Source: Bog-756 sp963699085 (GTDB taxonomy: Bacteria > Actinomycetota > Acidimicrobiia > Acidimicrobiales > RAAP-2). Taken from it: DNA of 64,000 bases. Under the pieces are notes generated by a model. The model did no database searches. It had not been told where the DNA came from and saw only the letters and a list, made by a program, of their open reading frames with translations. The translations under genes and the position numbers were made by a program. This document shows, piece after piece, positions 1 through 8,956 of this stretch. The DNA is taken from NCBI GenBank assembly GCA_963699085.1, contig CAVOTH010000004.1, positions 558,001 to 622,000 of the forward strand. Reading direction: 5' to 3'. Each line of letters starts with the position of its first letter. Position 1 is the first letter of the stretch.

Positions 1-2
1 AG

Positions 3-305
3 CTGTGGCACGACGAAGCCTGCCTGTCGATCCCTGGCCTCCGCATCGGCATCCTCCGGCCCGAGAAGGTGCTGCTGAAAGGGTTCGACCTTGACGGCAA
101 CGAGCTGACCATCGAGGCCGACGACTTCATGGGACGGATGTTCCAGCACGAGGTCGACCATCTGAACGGGGTGCTGATGGTCGAGCGGCTCGACGACGAG
201 ATGCGCAATCAGGCCCTCAAGATCCTGCGCGACCGGGCCATGGGCCTCGACACGTCCGCCTTGGAGGCCAAGTTGGTGTCGGTCGGCAACGAACGCGCCG
301 TCTGA
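3..305 (+). CDS. def: Peptide deformylase, 3' part (5' end outside window)
   Basis: Removes the N-terminal formyl group from nascent proteins in the cytoplasm. The visible 100 residues hold two of the three metal-site motifs: EACLSIPG (the EGCLS motif, with its Gly replaced by Ala) and, about 45 residues later, QHEVDHLNG (the HExDH zinc/iron site). The reading frame is already open at the window edge, so the N-terminal motif GxGLAAxQ lies upstream. It is followed 48 nt downstream by fmt, the usual def-fmt pairing that couples formylation and deformylation. The Gly-to-Ala change in motif 2 is the only oddity. Identity is firm despite truncation by the window edge. Confidence 0.93.
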   Translation: MWHDEACLSIPGLRIGILRPEKVLLKGFDLDGNELTIEADDFMGRMFQHEVDHLNGVLMVERLDDEMRNQALKILRDRAMGLDTSALEAKLVSVGNERAV

Positions 306-353
306 TCCCAGCGAGCGACCCCGACGCGGGTCGGACAGCTAGCCTCCCCCCTC

Positions 354-1237
354 GTGGCCCGCCTGGTCTTCCTCGGTACCCCCGACGCCGCTGTCCCCCC
401 GCTGCGCACGCTGGTGGCGGCCGGTCATGACGTGGCCCTGGTGGTCACCCGCCCGGACAAACGTCGTGGACGGGGTGGCGCCAACGTGCCCAGTCCGGTC
501 AAGGCCGCGGCCGTCGAGCTCGGTCTGACCGTCACCGACGACCTGGGCGAGGCCACCGGCGTCGGCGCCGAGCTCGGCGTCGTGGTCGCCTACGGGCGGA
601 TCATCCCGGTGGCCGTGCTGGATCAGCTGGCGATGGTCAACCTCCATTTTTCACTGTTGCCGAGATGGCGCGGTGCGGCACCGGTCGAGCGCGCCCTGCT
701 CGAAGGTGATGCCGAGACCGGGGTGTGCCTGATGGCCGTGGAAGCCGGCCTGGACACTGGTGCGGTGTACGCCGTCGAGGCGACCGAGATCGACCCCGAG
801 GAGTCGGTCGACGAGCTGCGGGACGCGTCTGGTGACGATCGGCTGCCGGCTGTTGGAGGTATATCTGGCTGACGGGAAGGCCGGATTACCGGTCCCGCAC
901 GACCAGGCGGGCAACCCCACCTACGCCGACAAGCTCCTGTCCCACGAGCTGGAGCTCGACTGGACCCGATCCGGCGGTGCATCTGCGACGGGTGGTCCGA
1001 CTCGGAAGGGCGTGGACGACGTTCCGTGGCCGACGGGTCCGGGTGCTCGCCGCCGGTGCCGCCGCCGCCGACGGCACCCTGCTCGGTCCGGGTGAGATGC
1101 AGGGGACCGTGGTAGGTGCCGGCGACGGGACCCGCGTCGAGCTGGTCACGGTGCAACCCGAGGGCAAGCGCCCGATGGATGCGTCGGCCTGGCTCAACGG
1201 TGTCCATGCCGGGCCCGGTGACCGACTCGGTGGCTGA
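354..1237 (+). CDS. fmt: Methionyl-tRNA formyltransferase, split by two frameshifts
   Basis: Formylates initiator Met-tRNA using 10-formyl-THF. The frame from the GTG at 354 gives the Rossmann start FLGTPDAAVP and the catalytic loop VNLHFSLLPRWRGAAP (about residues 95-110) with the GLDTGAVY Asp. Near position 824 the homology moves by one frame (RLVTIGCRLLEVYLADGK, TYADKLLSHELELDW), and near 968 it moves again (VHLRRVVRLGRAWTTFRG to VQPEGKRPMDASAWLNG), ending at the TGA at 1235-1237. Total length, about 295 residues, fits the family once both shifts are bridged. Two shifts in an essential-type gene next to intact def suggest sequence errors rather than a true pseudogene, but this cannot be proved here. 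Confidence 0.85.
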
Positions 1238-1316
1238 CCACGCCACGACGCCTCCACACCGCGGAACCGGAGCACGGGGGCACTCGGCGATGGACCCACC
1301 GGTAGGCTCGTGCCCG

Positions 1317-2018
<702 letters not shown>

Positions 2019-2029
2019 CCACCTTCCCG

Positions 2030-3078
2030 GTGGCACCGGTCGAGGACGATCCCGACGTCGTATGGATGCTGCGGGCCGTCGAGGCGGCCGAGCGCGTCCG
2101 CGGACGCACGTCGCCCAACCCGTGGGTCGGTGCCGTCCTGGTGCCGCCACCCGCCGCCGGGCACCCGTCGGGATGGTTCGCCGGAGCTACCGCTCCGCCC
2201 GGCGGGCCGCACGCCGAGGTGTCGGCGTTGTCGGCAGCCGGGGACCGGGCCCGTGGCGGCACCCTGTACGTGACTCTCGAACCGTGCTCGCATCACGGAC
2301 GCACCCCGCCATGCGTCGACGCCATCCTGGCCGCCGGGGTCGACCGGGTGGTGGTGGGGATGGTCGACCCCGACCCGCAGGTGGACGGGAATGGGATCGC
2401 CGCTCTGCGACAGGGCGGGGTCGTTGTCGACGTCGGTGTGTGTGCCGACGTGGTGGCCGATCAGCTGGCACCCTACGTGACCCACCGGCGCACCGGCCGT
2501 CCATGGGTCGTGCTCAAACTGGCCGCTTCTCTGGACGGTCGCATCGCCGCCCCCGACGGATCCAGTCGCTGGATCACCGGGGACGAGGCCCGTATGGATG
2601 CCCATCGCCTGCGGGCTGTCTCCGACGCCATCATCGTCGGGTCGGGCACCGTGCGGGCCGACGACCCGGCGCTGACGGTGCGCCTTCCCGAGGATGACCC
2701 ACTGTTCCGTGGTCCCGACGAACAGCCGGCACGGGTGGTCCTCGGCACGGCGCCGCCAGGAGCAGCCGTGCTTCCGGCGATCGAGCTCTCCGGCCCGCTC
2801 CAGGGCGTACTCGACGATCTGGGTGGTCGGGGGATGGTTCAGGTCATGGTGGAGGGCGGGAGCGCGGTGGCCCATGATTTCCACGCCGTCAAGGCCTGGT
2901 CGACCGGTACGTGCTGTACCTGGCTCCGGCTCTGTTCGGCGGCGACGATGCCCGGTCGATCTTCACGGGCCGGGGCGCTGCCACCATCGGCGAGATGTGG
3001 CGGGGCGAGCTCCGCTCGGTGACTAGCCTGGGGAAGGACGTGAGGCTGGAGCTGGCTCCGGCCGGACCGCCGGGCTGA
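2030..3078 (+). CDS. ribD: Bifunctional riboflavin deaminase/reductase, one frameshift
   Basis: Deaminates and then reduces the pyrimidine intermediates of riboflavin synthesis. The deaminase domain (about residues 10-150) has TSPNPWVGAV, the zinc motif PHAEV and EPCSHHGRTPPC. The reductase domain follows (LKLAASLDGRIA, RWITGDEAR, VGSGTVRADDPAL). Near 2890 the homology shifts frame: VEGGSAVAHDFHA is followed in the next frame by GLVDRYVLYLAPALFGGDDARS and a normal C-terminus ending at the TGA at 3076-3078. The GTG at 2030, 11 nt after the rpe stop, is chosen because it sits the usual 10-12 residues ahead of the MLRAVEAAERVRG helix. The single shift is probably a sequencing indel. Confidence 0.88.
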
Positions 3079-3090
3079 CCCCCGGGGAAC

Positions 3091-3116
3091 GGCGCGCCGG
3101 AACAATGTGGCGCGCC
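3091..3116 (+). terminator. GC hairpin between ribD and ribBA
   Basis: GGCGCGCC at 3091-3098 and again at 3109-3116, separated by 10 nt, can form an 8-bp perfect stem 13 nt after the ribD stop. There is no T-tract. It could be an attenuator or intrinsic terminator of the kind seen in high-GC genomes, or simply two palindromic octamers. Confidence 0.35.
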
Positions 3117-3214
3117 AGGGCCCGAACGACCAGGACGAAGCATCGACCCGTCAAGAAGCCGACGGTACGGGCCGACAAGAGCAGTACCGGACCATTCAAG
3201 GGAGACACAGGGCG

Positions 3215-4435
3215 ATGCCCTTCTCAGCAGTCGAGGACGCGATCAAAGCAATCGGACGGGGCGAAATCGTCATCGTCGTCGACGACGAGGACCGCGAGAA
3301 CGAGGGCGACCTGATCATGGCCGCCGACGCGGTGACGCCGGAGAAGATCGCCTTCTTCCTGGCCCATACGTCGGGCCTGATCTGCGTGCCGCTCACCCCG
3401 GAGCGGGTCGAGCAGCTCGACCTCCCGCTGATGGTCACCTCCAACACCGAAGTCCAACGCACCGCGTTCACGGTGAGCGTGGACTTCCGCCACGGAACCT
3501 CCACCGGGATCTCGGCTGCGGACCGCTCGGCCACCATCAAGGCCCTGGTCGATCCCCACACCCGACCGACCGACCTCAATCGGCCTGGACACATCTTCCC
3601 CCTCCGGTATCGGCCGGGCGGCGTGCTGAAGCGCGCCGGCCACACCGAGGCCGCCATCGACCTCGCCCGCGCTGCGGGCATGTCACCGGCAGGAGTGCTG
3701 TGCGAAGTGGTGAGCGAGGACAAGGCCACCATGGCCCGGCTGCCCGAGCTCCAGGAGTTCGCCGCAACTCATGGTCTGTGCCTGATCTCGATCGCCGACC
3801 TGATCCGGTACCGGCGCCACAAGGACAAGCTGGTCCGACGCATCGCCGACGCCCGCATTCCGACCGAGTTCGGCGAGTTCACCGTGTACGCCTACGAGTC
3901 GGTGCTCGACGGCGAACACCACGTAGCCCTCGTGAAGGGCGACATCCAGGGCCAGCCCAACACGCTGGTGCGTGTGCACAGCGAGTGCCTCACCGGTGAC
4001 GTCTTCGGATCGTTGCGCTGCGACTGCGGGCCTCAACTGCACGGTGCCATGTCGGCCATCAGCGAAAACGGAAGTGGTGTACTGGTCTACCTGCGCGGCC
4101 ACGAGGGCCGGGGCATCGGCCTCGCCCACAAGCTCCGCGCCTACAACTTGCAGGAGGAGGGGTTCGACACGGTGGACGCCAACCTCGAGCTCGGCCTGCC
4201 GGCCGACTCACGTGAGTACGGAATCGGGGCCCAGATCCTGGTCGACCTGGGCGTGACCACGATGCGGCTGATGACCAACAACCCGACCAAGTACGGCGGG
4301 CTCGAGGGCTTCGGGCTCGACATCGTCGAGCGGGTGAACATCCAGCCGGTGCCCACTCCGGAGAACATCGAGTATCTCCGGACGAAGCGCGAGCGCATGG
4401 GGCACCTTCTCGAAGGCCTCGATGACGTCCTCTGA
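3215..4435 (+). CDS. ribBA: Bifunctional DHBP synthase / GTP cyclohydrolase II
   Basis: Makes both riboflavin precursors: 3,4-dihydroxy-2-butanone 4-phosphate from ribulose 5-phosphate, and the pyrimidine from GTP. The N-terminal half (about residues 1-200) has DDEDRENEGDL, AHTSGLICVPL, STGISAADR and RPGHIFPL. The C-terminal half has RVHSECLTGDVFGSLRCDCG (zinc Cys residues), YLRGHEGRGIGL and NNPTKYGGLEGFG. The ATG at 3215 is chosen over the in-frame codon at 3107 because GGGAG at 3199-3203 lies upstream and the family start (MPFSAVEDAI) is here. Length of 406 residues is typical. The gene overlaps ribH by 14 nt, implying translational coupling. Confidence 0.96.
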   Translation: MPFSAVEDAIKAIGRGEIVIVVDDEDRENEGDLIMAADAVTPEKIAFFLAHTSGLICVPLTPERVEQLDLPLMVTSNTEVQRTAFTVSVDFRHGTSTGISAADRSATIKALVDPHTRPTDLNRPGHIFPLRYRPGGVLKRAGHTEAAIDLARAAGMSPAGVLCEVVSEDKATMARLPELQEFAATHGLCLISIADLIRYRRHKDKLVRRIADARIPTEFGEFTVYAYESVLDGEHHVALVKGDIQGQPNTLVRVHSECLTGDVFGSLRCDCGPQLHGAMSAISENGSGVLVYLRGHEGRGIGLAHKLRAYNLQEEGFDTVDANLELGLPADSREYGIGAQILVDLGVTTMRLMTNNPTKYGGLEGFGLDIVERVNIQPVPTPENIEYLRTKRERMGHLLEGLDDVL

Positions 4436-5008
4436 CCGGACCGAGCTCCCCACCGACGCCAAATCCCGTGCCGCCTCCAGGGTGGGTTCGTCTCTCGATC
4501 CGGATGAACTGGCCCCCGGGACGGTCGGACGCATCCGTGTGGGTTTCGCCTGCGCAGAGTTCAATGGCGGCATCACCGACCGGATGTTGACGGCAGCACT
4601 CGACGAGCTCGAGCGGGCCGGAGTCGATCTCGACTCGACGGTGGTCGCCTGGGTCCCTGGCGCCTTCGAGCTACCGCTCGTCGCCCGGGCCATGGCCGCT
4701 ACTGGCCGCATCGACGCCGTCGTCGCGCCTCGGAGCGGTCATCCGGGGTGACACCGGGCACTACGACTTCGTGGCCGGTGAGTGCGCCTCGGGCCTCCAA
4801 CGGGTCCAGCTCGACGCCGGGCTGCCCGTCGTCTTCGGAGTGTTGACCACCGACACCGTCGAACAGGCACTGGTCCGGTCACTCCCGGACGAGACCAACA
4901 AGGGCGCCGAGGCGGCCCGAACGGCACTGGAGACCCTGTCCGTACTGCGCGGGCATCGAGGACCTGCCGAGCGGCAGCCGGGTCGGGTTCTCCGTGGGCG
5001 GTCGCTGA
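4422..5008 (+). CDS. ribH: 6,7-dimethyl-8-ribityllumazine synthase, split by frameshifts
   Basis: Condenses the ribBA and ribD products to lumazine. From the ATG at 4422 the frame gives FACAEFNGGITDRML and VAWVPGAFELPLVARAMA. Near 4732 the homology moves to the next frame: LGAVIRGDTGHYDFVAGECA, VFGVLTTDTVEQAL and SLPDETNKGAEAARTALETL. A second shift near 4960 gives a plausible tail (GIEDLPSGSRVGFSVGGR) and a stop at 5006-5008 directly before hisG. The second shift and the exact end are less certain than the first. Lumazine synthase usually ends soon after the NKG..A helix, so the tail may be lineage-specific. Confidence 0.8.
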
Positions 5009-5009
5009 C

Positions 5010-5907
5010 GTGCTGCGCCTGGTACTGCCCAAGGGCTCGCTCGAAAAGGCCACTGTCGACCTGTTCGCCGATGCCGACCTCTCAGTCAGTCCGTTCGTCG
5101 AACGTGGACTACCGCGGCTCGATCGACGATCCCCGGATCGACGACGTGCGCATACTGCGGCCCCAGGAGATTCCGCTGTATGTGGCCGACGGGTTGTTCG
5201 ACATCGGGATCACCGGACGTGACTGGATCGAGGAGCGGGGGAGCAAGGTCACCTCGCTCGGCACCCTGCAGTACTCGAAGGCGACGTCCAACCCGATACG
5301 GGTGGTGCTGGCCGTTCCGGCCGACTCTCCGGTGACATCGGTCGCCGACCTGGCGGCGTCGGCCACCGGCACCGGCGGCGCATTGCGGGTCTCGACCGAG
5401 TACCCCGAGCTCACCCGCCGCTATCTCGAGACCCACGGGGTCCGGGCCGAGGTCAGTCTCTCCTATGGCGCCACCGAGGCCAAGGTGCCCGACATCGCCG
5501 ACTGTGTGGTCGAGATCACCGAGACCGGTCGCGCCCTGCGGGCGGCCGGGCTCAAGATCGTGGAAACCCTGTTGGTGTCCCATACCGAACTCATCGCCAA
5601 TCCGGCGTCGGCCGCCGATCCGGACAAGCGGCACGCCATGCAGCAGCTGCTCACCCTCCTGCAGGGTTCCCTCGAAGCCCGGGGCAAGGTTCTGGTCAAG
5701 CTCAACGTGGCCGCCGAGCAACTCGACGGGGTCATCGAGGTCCTGCCCTCCCTGCGATCGCCGACCGTGTCCGAACTCTTCGGCGGGGGTGGGTTCGCGG
5801 TGGAGACGGTCGTCCCGAAATCGGAGATCAACGTGCTCATCCCTGCCTTGCGCGACCGGGGTGCGACCGACATCATCGAACTCGCCCTCTCGAAGATCGT
5901 CCATTGA
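5010..5907 (+). CDS. hisG: ATP phosphoribosyltransferase, long form, one frameshift
   Basis: First enzyme of histidine synthesis, joining ATP and PRPP. The GTG at 5010 opens VLRLVLPKGSLEKATVDLFADADL. Near 5085 the homology shifts frame to SSNVDYRGSIDDPRIDDVRI, DIGITGRDWIEE and RVSTEYPELTRRYLETHG. The C-terminal 75 residues (KLNVAAEQLDGVIEVLPSL and the stretch to IVH) form the HisG regulatory domain, so this is the hexameric, histidine-inhibited long form that does not need HisZ. About 299 residues. It follows ribH by 1 nt. hisE, which often precedes hisG in related genomes, is not seen. Confidence 0.88.
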
Positions 5908-5917
5908 GCAACTCACC

Positions 5918-6751
5918 ATGACCCCCTCCACCGCCGTCGGAACCGAACTCGTCCCGGTGGGACGCAGCACGCAGGTCGGAACGGTCGTCGAGTTCGACGA
6001 CCCCCGCGGGGTCGGCATGATCTCGATCGGTGACTATTCGGTGCCGTTCCACTGCACGGCTGTCACCGACGGGTCGCGCCACATCGAAGTGGGTACCGTG
6101 GTGGCGGTCCGGATCGGCCCGGCGCGGCTCGGCCGTCTCGAGGCACAGTCCGTCCGACCCCTTCCCGGGGTGCGGTCCGGCACCGAGGCACCGGCTGCGG
6201 CGGCACTCGCCGTCGACCGGCCGGGAGCGCACAGTCCGAGATCCCCGGGCGGCTATGCCCCTGTGGACCCGCTGGTTCCGTTGCCGGGACCGTCGCCGGA
6301 TGCGGCTCCGTCTTCGTCTCTTCCGGAATCATCTCTTGGGGAATCGACGTCGGCACCCGAACCATCGCCCGAGCCCGAGCCCGTGTTCGACTGGGCGGCC
6401 GAGCCCGGGTCGGAGGCTGAGGACCCGTCCCAGCGGCCGATCGAGTCCGAGCCGGCGATCGGCTCGGAGCCGGCGATCGAGTCCGCAGCGGTACCCGAGC
6501 CGGTGTCGAACGTTCCCGGAGATACTCCGTGGTCGGCCGATGTGGCGGTCACCCCAGTCTCCGGCACGCCGCCGGTGACCGTCGGACCGTCGACCCCGCC
6601 GGCGGCCGAGGGGGTGCTGGGAGCGGCTGACGATGACGAGTCTGCTCCCCGGCCCGACTTCTGGTCGCCATTCGCCCGTTCCCCGGCCGGCCCCCCGCCG
6701 ACCTGGTCGACGCCGGTCACGCCGAGGGATCCCCCCACCGAATCTTCCTGA
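5918..6751 (+). CDS. Cold-shock-domain-like protein with long disordered tail
   Basis: The first 75 residues resemble a nucleic-acid-binding cold-shock fold (GTVVEFDDPRGVGMISIG, VPFHCTAVTDGSRHIEVGTVVAVRI). The remaining about 200 residues are low complexity, rich in Pro, Glu, Ser and Ala, with repeats such as SEPAIGSEPAIES, and end in DFWSPFARSPAGPPPTW. The ATG at 5918 is 10 nt after the hisG stop. The last 499 nt overlap the 3' end of the oppositely oriented MFS gene. Function is inferred only from the fold-like start. The tail may be genuinely coded here, or one of the two overlapping tails may be an artefact of a missed stop. Confidence 0.65.
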   Translation: MTPSTAVGTELVPVGRSTQVGTVVEFDDPRGVGMISIGDYSVPFHCTAVTDGSRHIEVGTVVAVRIGPARLGRLEAQSVRPLPGVRSGTEAPAAAALAVDRPGAHSPRSPGGYAPVDPLVPLPGPSPDAAPSSSLPESSLGESTSAPEPSPEPEPVFDWAAEPGSEAEDPSQRPIESEPAIGSEPAIESAAVPEPVSNVPGDTPWSADVAVTPVSGTPPVTVGPSTPPAAEGVLGAADDDESAPRPDFWSPFARSPAGPPPTWSTPVTPRDPPTESS

Positions 6752-8274
6752 CCCGATCCGTCGTCGTCCGCTCCACCAGCGGGGAGTGCCGGCCGTTCGT
6801 CTTCGCGCTCGTAGGGGTTGCCCAGGATGTCGCGGGCCATGTCGATCACCACAGCGCTGTCGGCGTCCTCCTCGGTGACCACCCCGAGGAGGGGAGCGGC
6901 GAGCAGCCCGGTCACGATGCCCGTTTCGGCCATGGACTCGGCCTGGACGACCGCCCACTCCCACAGCCGTTTGACCATGTCCGGACTGGTCGACTTGCGG
7001 TCCGGGTACCGGAGTCTCGTGTTGACGGCGGCGTGGGCCAGACCGGTGGCCGCCGGGAACAGCCAGATCAGCCGGTAGTTCCCCGTGGCATCGACGGTGA
7101 AGGCGGCGATGTACGCGAGAACCACGCTGACCAGATTGAAGGGGGAGAGGAGGACCCCGAGCCGCTCGCCCAGCCCACCGGCCCGCGGCAGCAGCTGCAA
7201 CAGCAGCGGTGCCATCACGATGATGTAGGCGCCGATGAACGGCGCCCCGATATAGCTGAGCACGACCGCCTGCCAGAGGTGGGTGTCGAAGTACTGCACC
7301 CCGGCCAGTACGGCACCGAGCAGCGGGGCACCCACAGCCAGCTGCATCGGGGTGAGGATGCGGCTGAGCGGCACGCCCAGGGCGATCCCGATGATAAAGA
7401 CCGGCAAGCCGGTGGCGAGTCCGGCGATGGTCTGGGCGCTCGCCCCGGCGTGGAGGATTCGCTGGAAGAACAGGATGGCGACATATCCTGTCGACCCGAT
7501 CCCGGCCCAGAAGAGCAACGAACCGGTCACCAACACCTTGGCGTTCGGCCCGGCCAGGATGTCCCGGAGCTCGTCGCGGGCCGGGCGGGCCCGGCGGGTA
7601 CGGTCGGCCTCGGCACCGGTAGCTGCCGACGGCGCTTCACGCACGAGCACCAGGACGGCCAGTCCGGTGATGACCATGATGGCGCCCGCCACCTGGAACG
7701 GCAGATTCCAGGTGGACGGTTCCGACTGCTTCCACGTGGCGATCACCGTCCCCTTGATGGTCAAGCTGGCCAGCGTGCCGAGCACGGTCGTGAGCACCAG
7801 CGCCTTCAGCCACCGGCTCCGCCCGAACACCTCGGGTACCACGGCCACATTGGTGAGGGTGAACACCGATGCCGCCTGGCTGGCGATGACGATGAAGACG
7901 ACCAGGGCCCAGTAGCCGCTCACCACGGTGAACATCCAGGTCGCCGCGCCCATGACCATCAGACTGACCGCCATGTACGGCGTGCGTCGCCCGACACGGG
8001 TCCGGGTGCGGTCGCTCAGTCTCCCGGCCACCGGATAGGTGATCCAGCTGAACAGCCGGCTGGCGGTCAGAGCGAACGTCACTGCCAGAGCACCGGTTGC
8101 CCGTTGCTGCACGAACAATGTGATCAGGACACCGGAGACGGCGAGGTTGGCCCGCGGGCCGACCAGGCCGATCGAGAGTCCGATGAAACTGCGGACCCGG
8201 GAGGCATCGACTCCTCCTGGCCCCCTGAGGGGTGCAGGCTCGGGGGAGTCCGTGGCGTCGGTCGGGCCGGTCAC
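6253..8274 (-). CDS. MFS transporter (GPH-like) with C-terminal low-complexity tail
   Basis: Integral membrane transporter. About 12 hydrophobic segments lie between residues 30 and 420, with RLSDRTRTRVGRRTPYMAVS, the loop 2-3 motif resembling the GPH/MFS_2 sugar-symporter group. Substrate unknown. After the membrane domain a soluble region (WEWAVVQAESMAETGIVTG, MARDILGNPYERED) leads into about 170 residues of Gly/Ser/Asp-rich sequence overlapping the cold-shock-like gene on the other strand. The GTG at 8274 overlaps the stop of the upstream DUF1844 gene in a GTGA arrangement, so the two form one minus-strand unit. The true C-terminus may be nearer 6760 if a stop has been lost by an indel. 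Confidence 0.8.
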   Translation of the reverse strand: MTGPTDATDSPEPAPLRGPGGVDASRVRSFIGLSIGLVGPRANLAVSGVLITLFVQQRATGALAVTFALTASRLFSWITYPVAGRLSDRTRTRVGRRTPYMAVSLMVMGAATWMFTVVSGYWALVVFIVIASQAASVFTLTNVAVVPEVFGRSRWLKALVLTTVLGTLASLTIKGTVIATWKQSEPSTWNLPFQVAGAIMVITGLAVLVLVREAPSAATGAEADRTRRARPARDELRDILAGPNAKVLVTGSLLFWAGIGSTGYVAILFFQRILHAGASAQTIAGLATGLPVFIIGIALGVPLSRILTPMQLAVGAPLLGAVLAGVQYFDTHLWQAVVLSYIGAPFIGAYIIVMAPLLLQLLPRAGGLGERLGVLLSPFNLVSVVLAYIAAFTVDATGNYRLIWLFPAATGLAHAAVNTRLRYPDRKSTSPDMVKRLWEWAVVQAESMAETGIVTGLLAAPLLGVVTEEDADSAVVIDMARDILGNPYEREDERPALPAGGADDDGSGQEDSVGGSLGVTGVDQVGGGPAGERANGDQKSGRGADSSSSAAPSTPSAAGGVDGPTVTGGVPETGVTATSADHGVSPGTFDTGSGTAADSIAGSEPIAGSDSIGRWDGSSASDPGSAAQSNTGSGSGDGSGADVDSPRDDSGRDEDGAASGDGPGNGTSGSTGA

Positions 8275-8747
8275 CCGTCGGTGTCGGAGTCGTCGTCGGC
8301 GGAAACATCCGCGTCGACCCCGACAACTGCGTCGACCTGGGCGCCCGCCCGTTGGGCGCCGTCGATCTGGACCCAGGCCAGCTGCAGGCTGGCGCGACCC
8401 TCCTTCAGGACCGACTCACCCTCACCCAGACGCCCTGCCAGTCCGTCGACCAGGCAGCCGAGCGCATCGATGGCCAACCGGGCCTGTTCGAGGTGCGGGG
8501 GCTGCTGGCTGAGATGCAGGGCGGCCAGTTCGAACAGGGCGTAGCAGTGGTTGGCGATGACGACGTCGACCGGTGCCTCGGCCAGCTCGGCCCGCATGGC
8601 GTCCACCTGGGCGGCCAGGGCGTCATCGTCGATCCGGTCGGCCGATCCGGCGAAGGGGTCGGGGGGCGTGCCGGCGGGAACGCCGGTCGAAGGTTCGGCG
8701 GCCCTCCCCACAGGTCGTTCGCCATCAGGTGTCCACAGTGAGCTCAC
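8271..8747 (-). CDS. DUF1844 family protein
   Basis: Small conserved actinobacterial protein of unknown function, typically encoded beside infC, as here. The central helical region is recognisable: VVIANHCYALFELAALHL, QARLAIDALGCLVDGLAGRLGE and ASLQLAWVQI. The GTG at 8747 (SSLWTPDGERPVGR follows) is selected because it matches the family start; codons further upstream read through non-conserved Arg/Ser-rich sequence. The acidic C-terminus ends with VSADDDSDTDG. It is divergent from infC, so the 8748-8956 interval probably carries both promoters. 158 residues. Confidence 0.85.
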   Translation of the reverse strand: MSSLWTPDGERPVGRAAEPSTGVPAGTPPDPFAGSADRIDDDALAAQVDAMRAELAEAPVDVVIANHCYALFELAALHLSQQPPHLEQARLAIDALGCLVDGLAGRLGEGESVLKEGRASLQLAWVQIDGAQRAGAQVDAVVGVDADVSADDDSDTDG

Positions 8748-8914
8748 GGCTGGTAGCCTAAAGCAACTGATAGACGAGGAAGCGGGGCTTCGCGATGCGA
8801 ATCTCCCACCCGGCCACCGTGACCCGCCCCGGCGGACACCTGTGCGACGGGTCGATGGGACCGGAGGCCGACGATGTCGGTGGATCCGGTGCTGGCTCCG
8901 CTCCTTACAACGTC

Positions 8915-8934
8915 GGCCACGGCTCACCGTGGCC
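8915..8934 (+). promoter_or_regulatory. infC leader hairpin
   Basis: GGCCACGG (8915-8922), loop CTCA, CCGTGGCC (8927-8934): a perfect 8-bp stem with a 4-nt loop, ending 7 nt before the AGGGAG ribosome site at 8942-8947 of infC. Its position suggests control of infC translation or transcription. Whether it binds IF3, L20 or nothing is unknown. Confidence 0.5.
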
Positions 8935-8956
8935 ATGAGACAGGGAGTGAAGTCGA

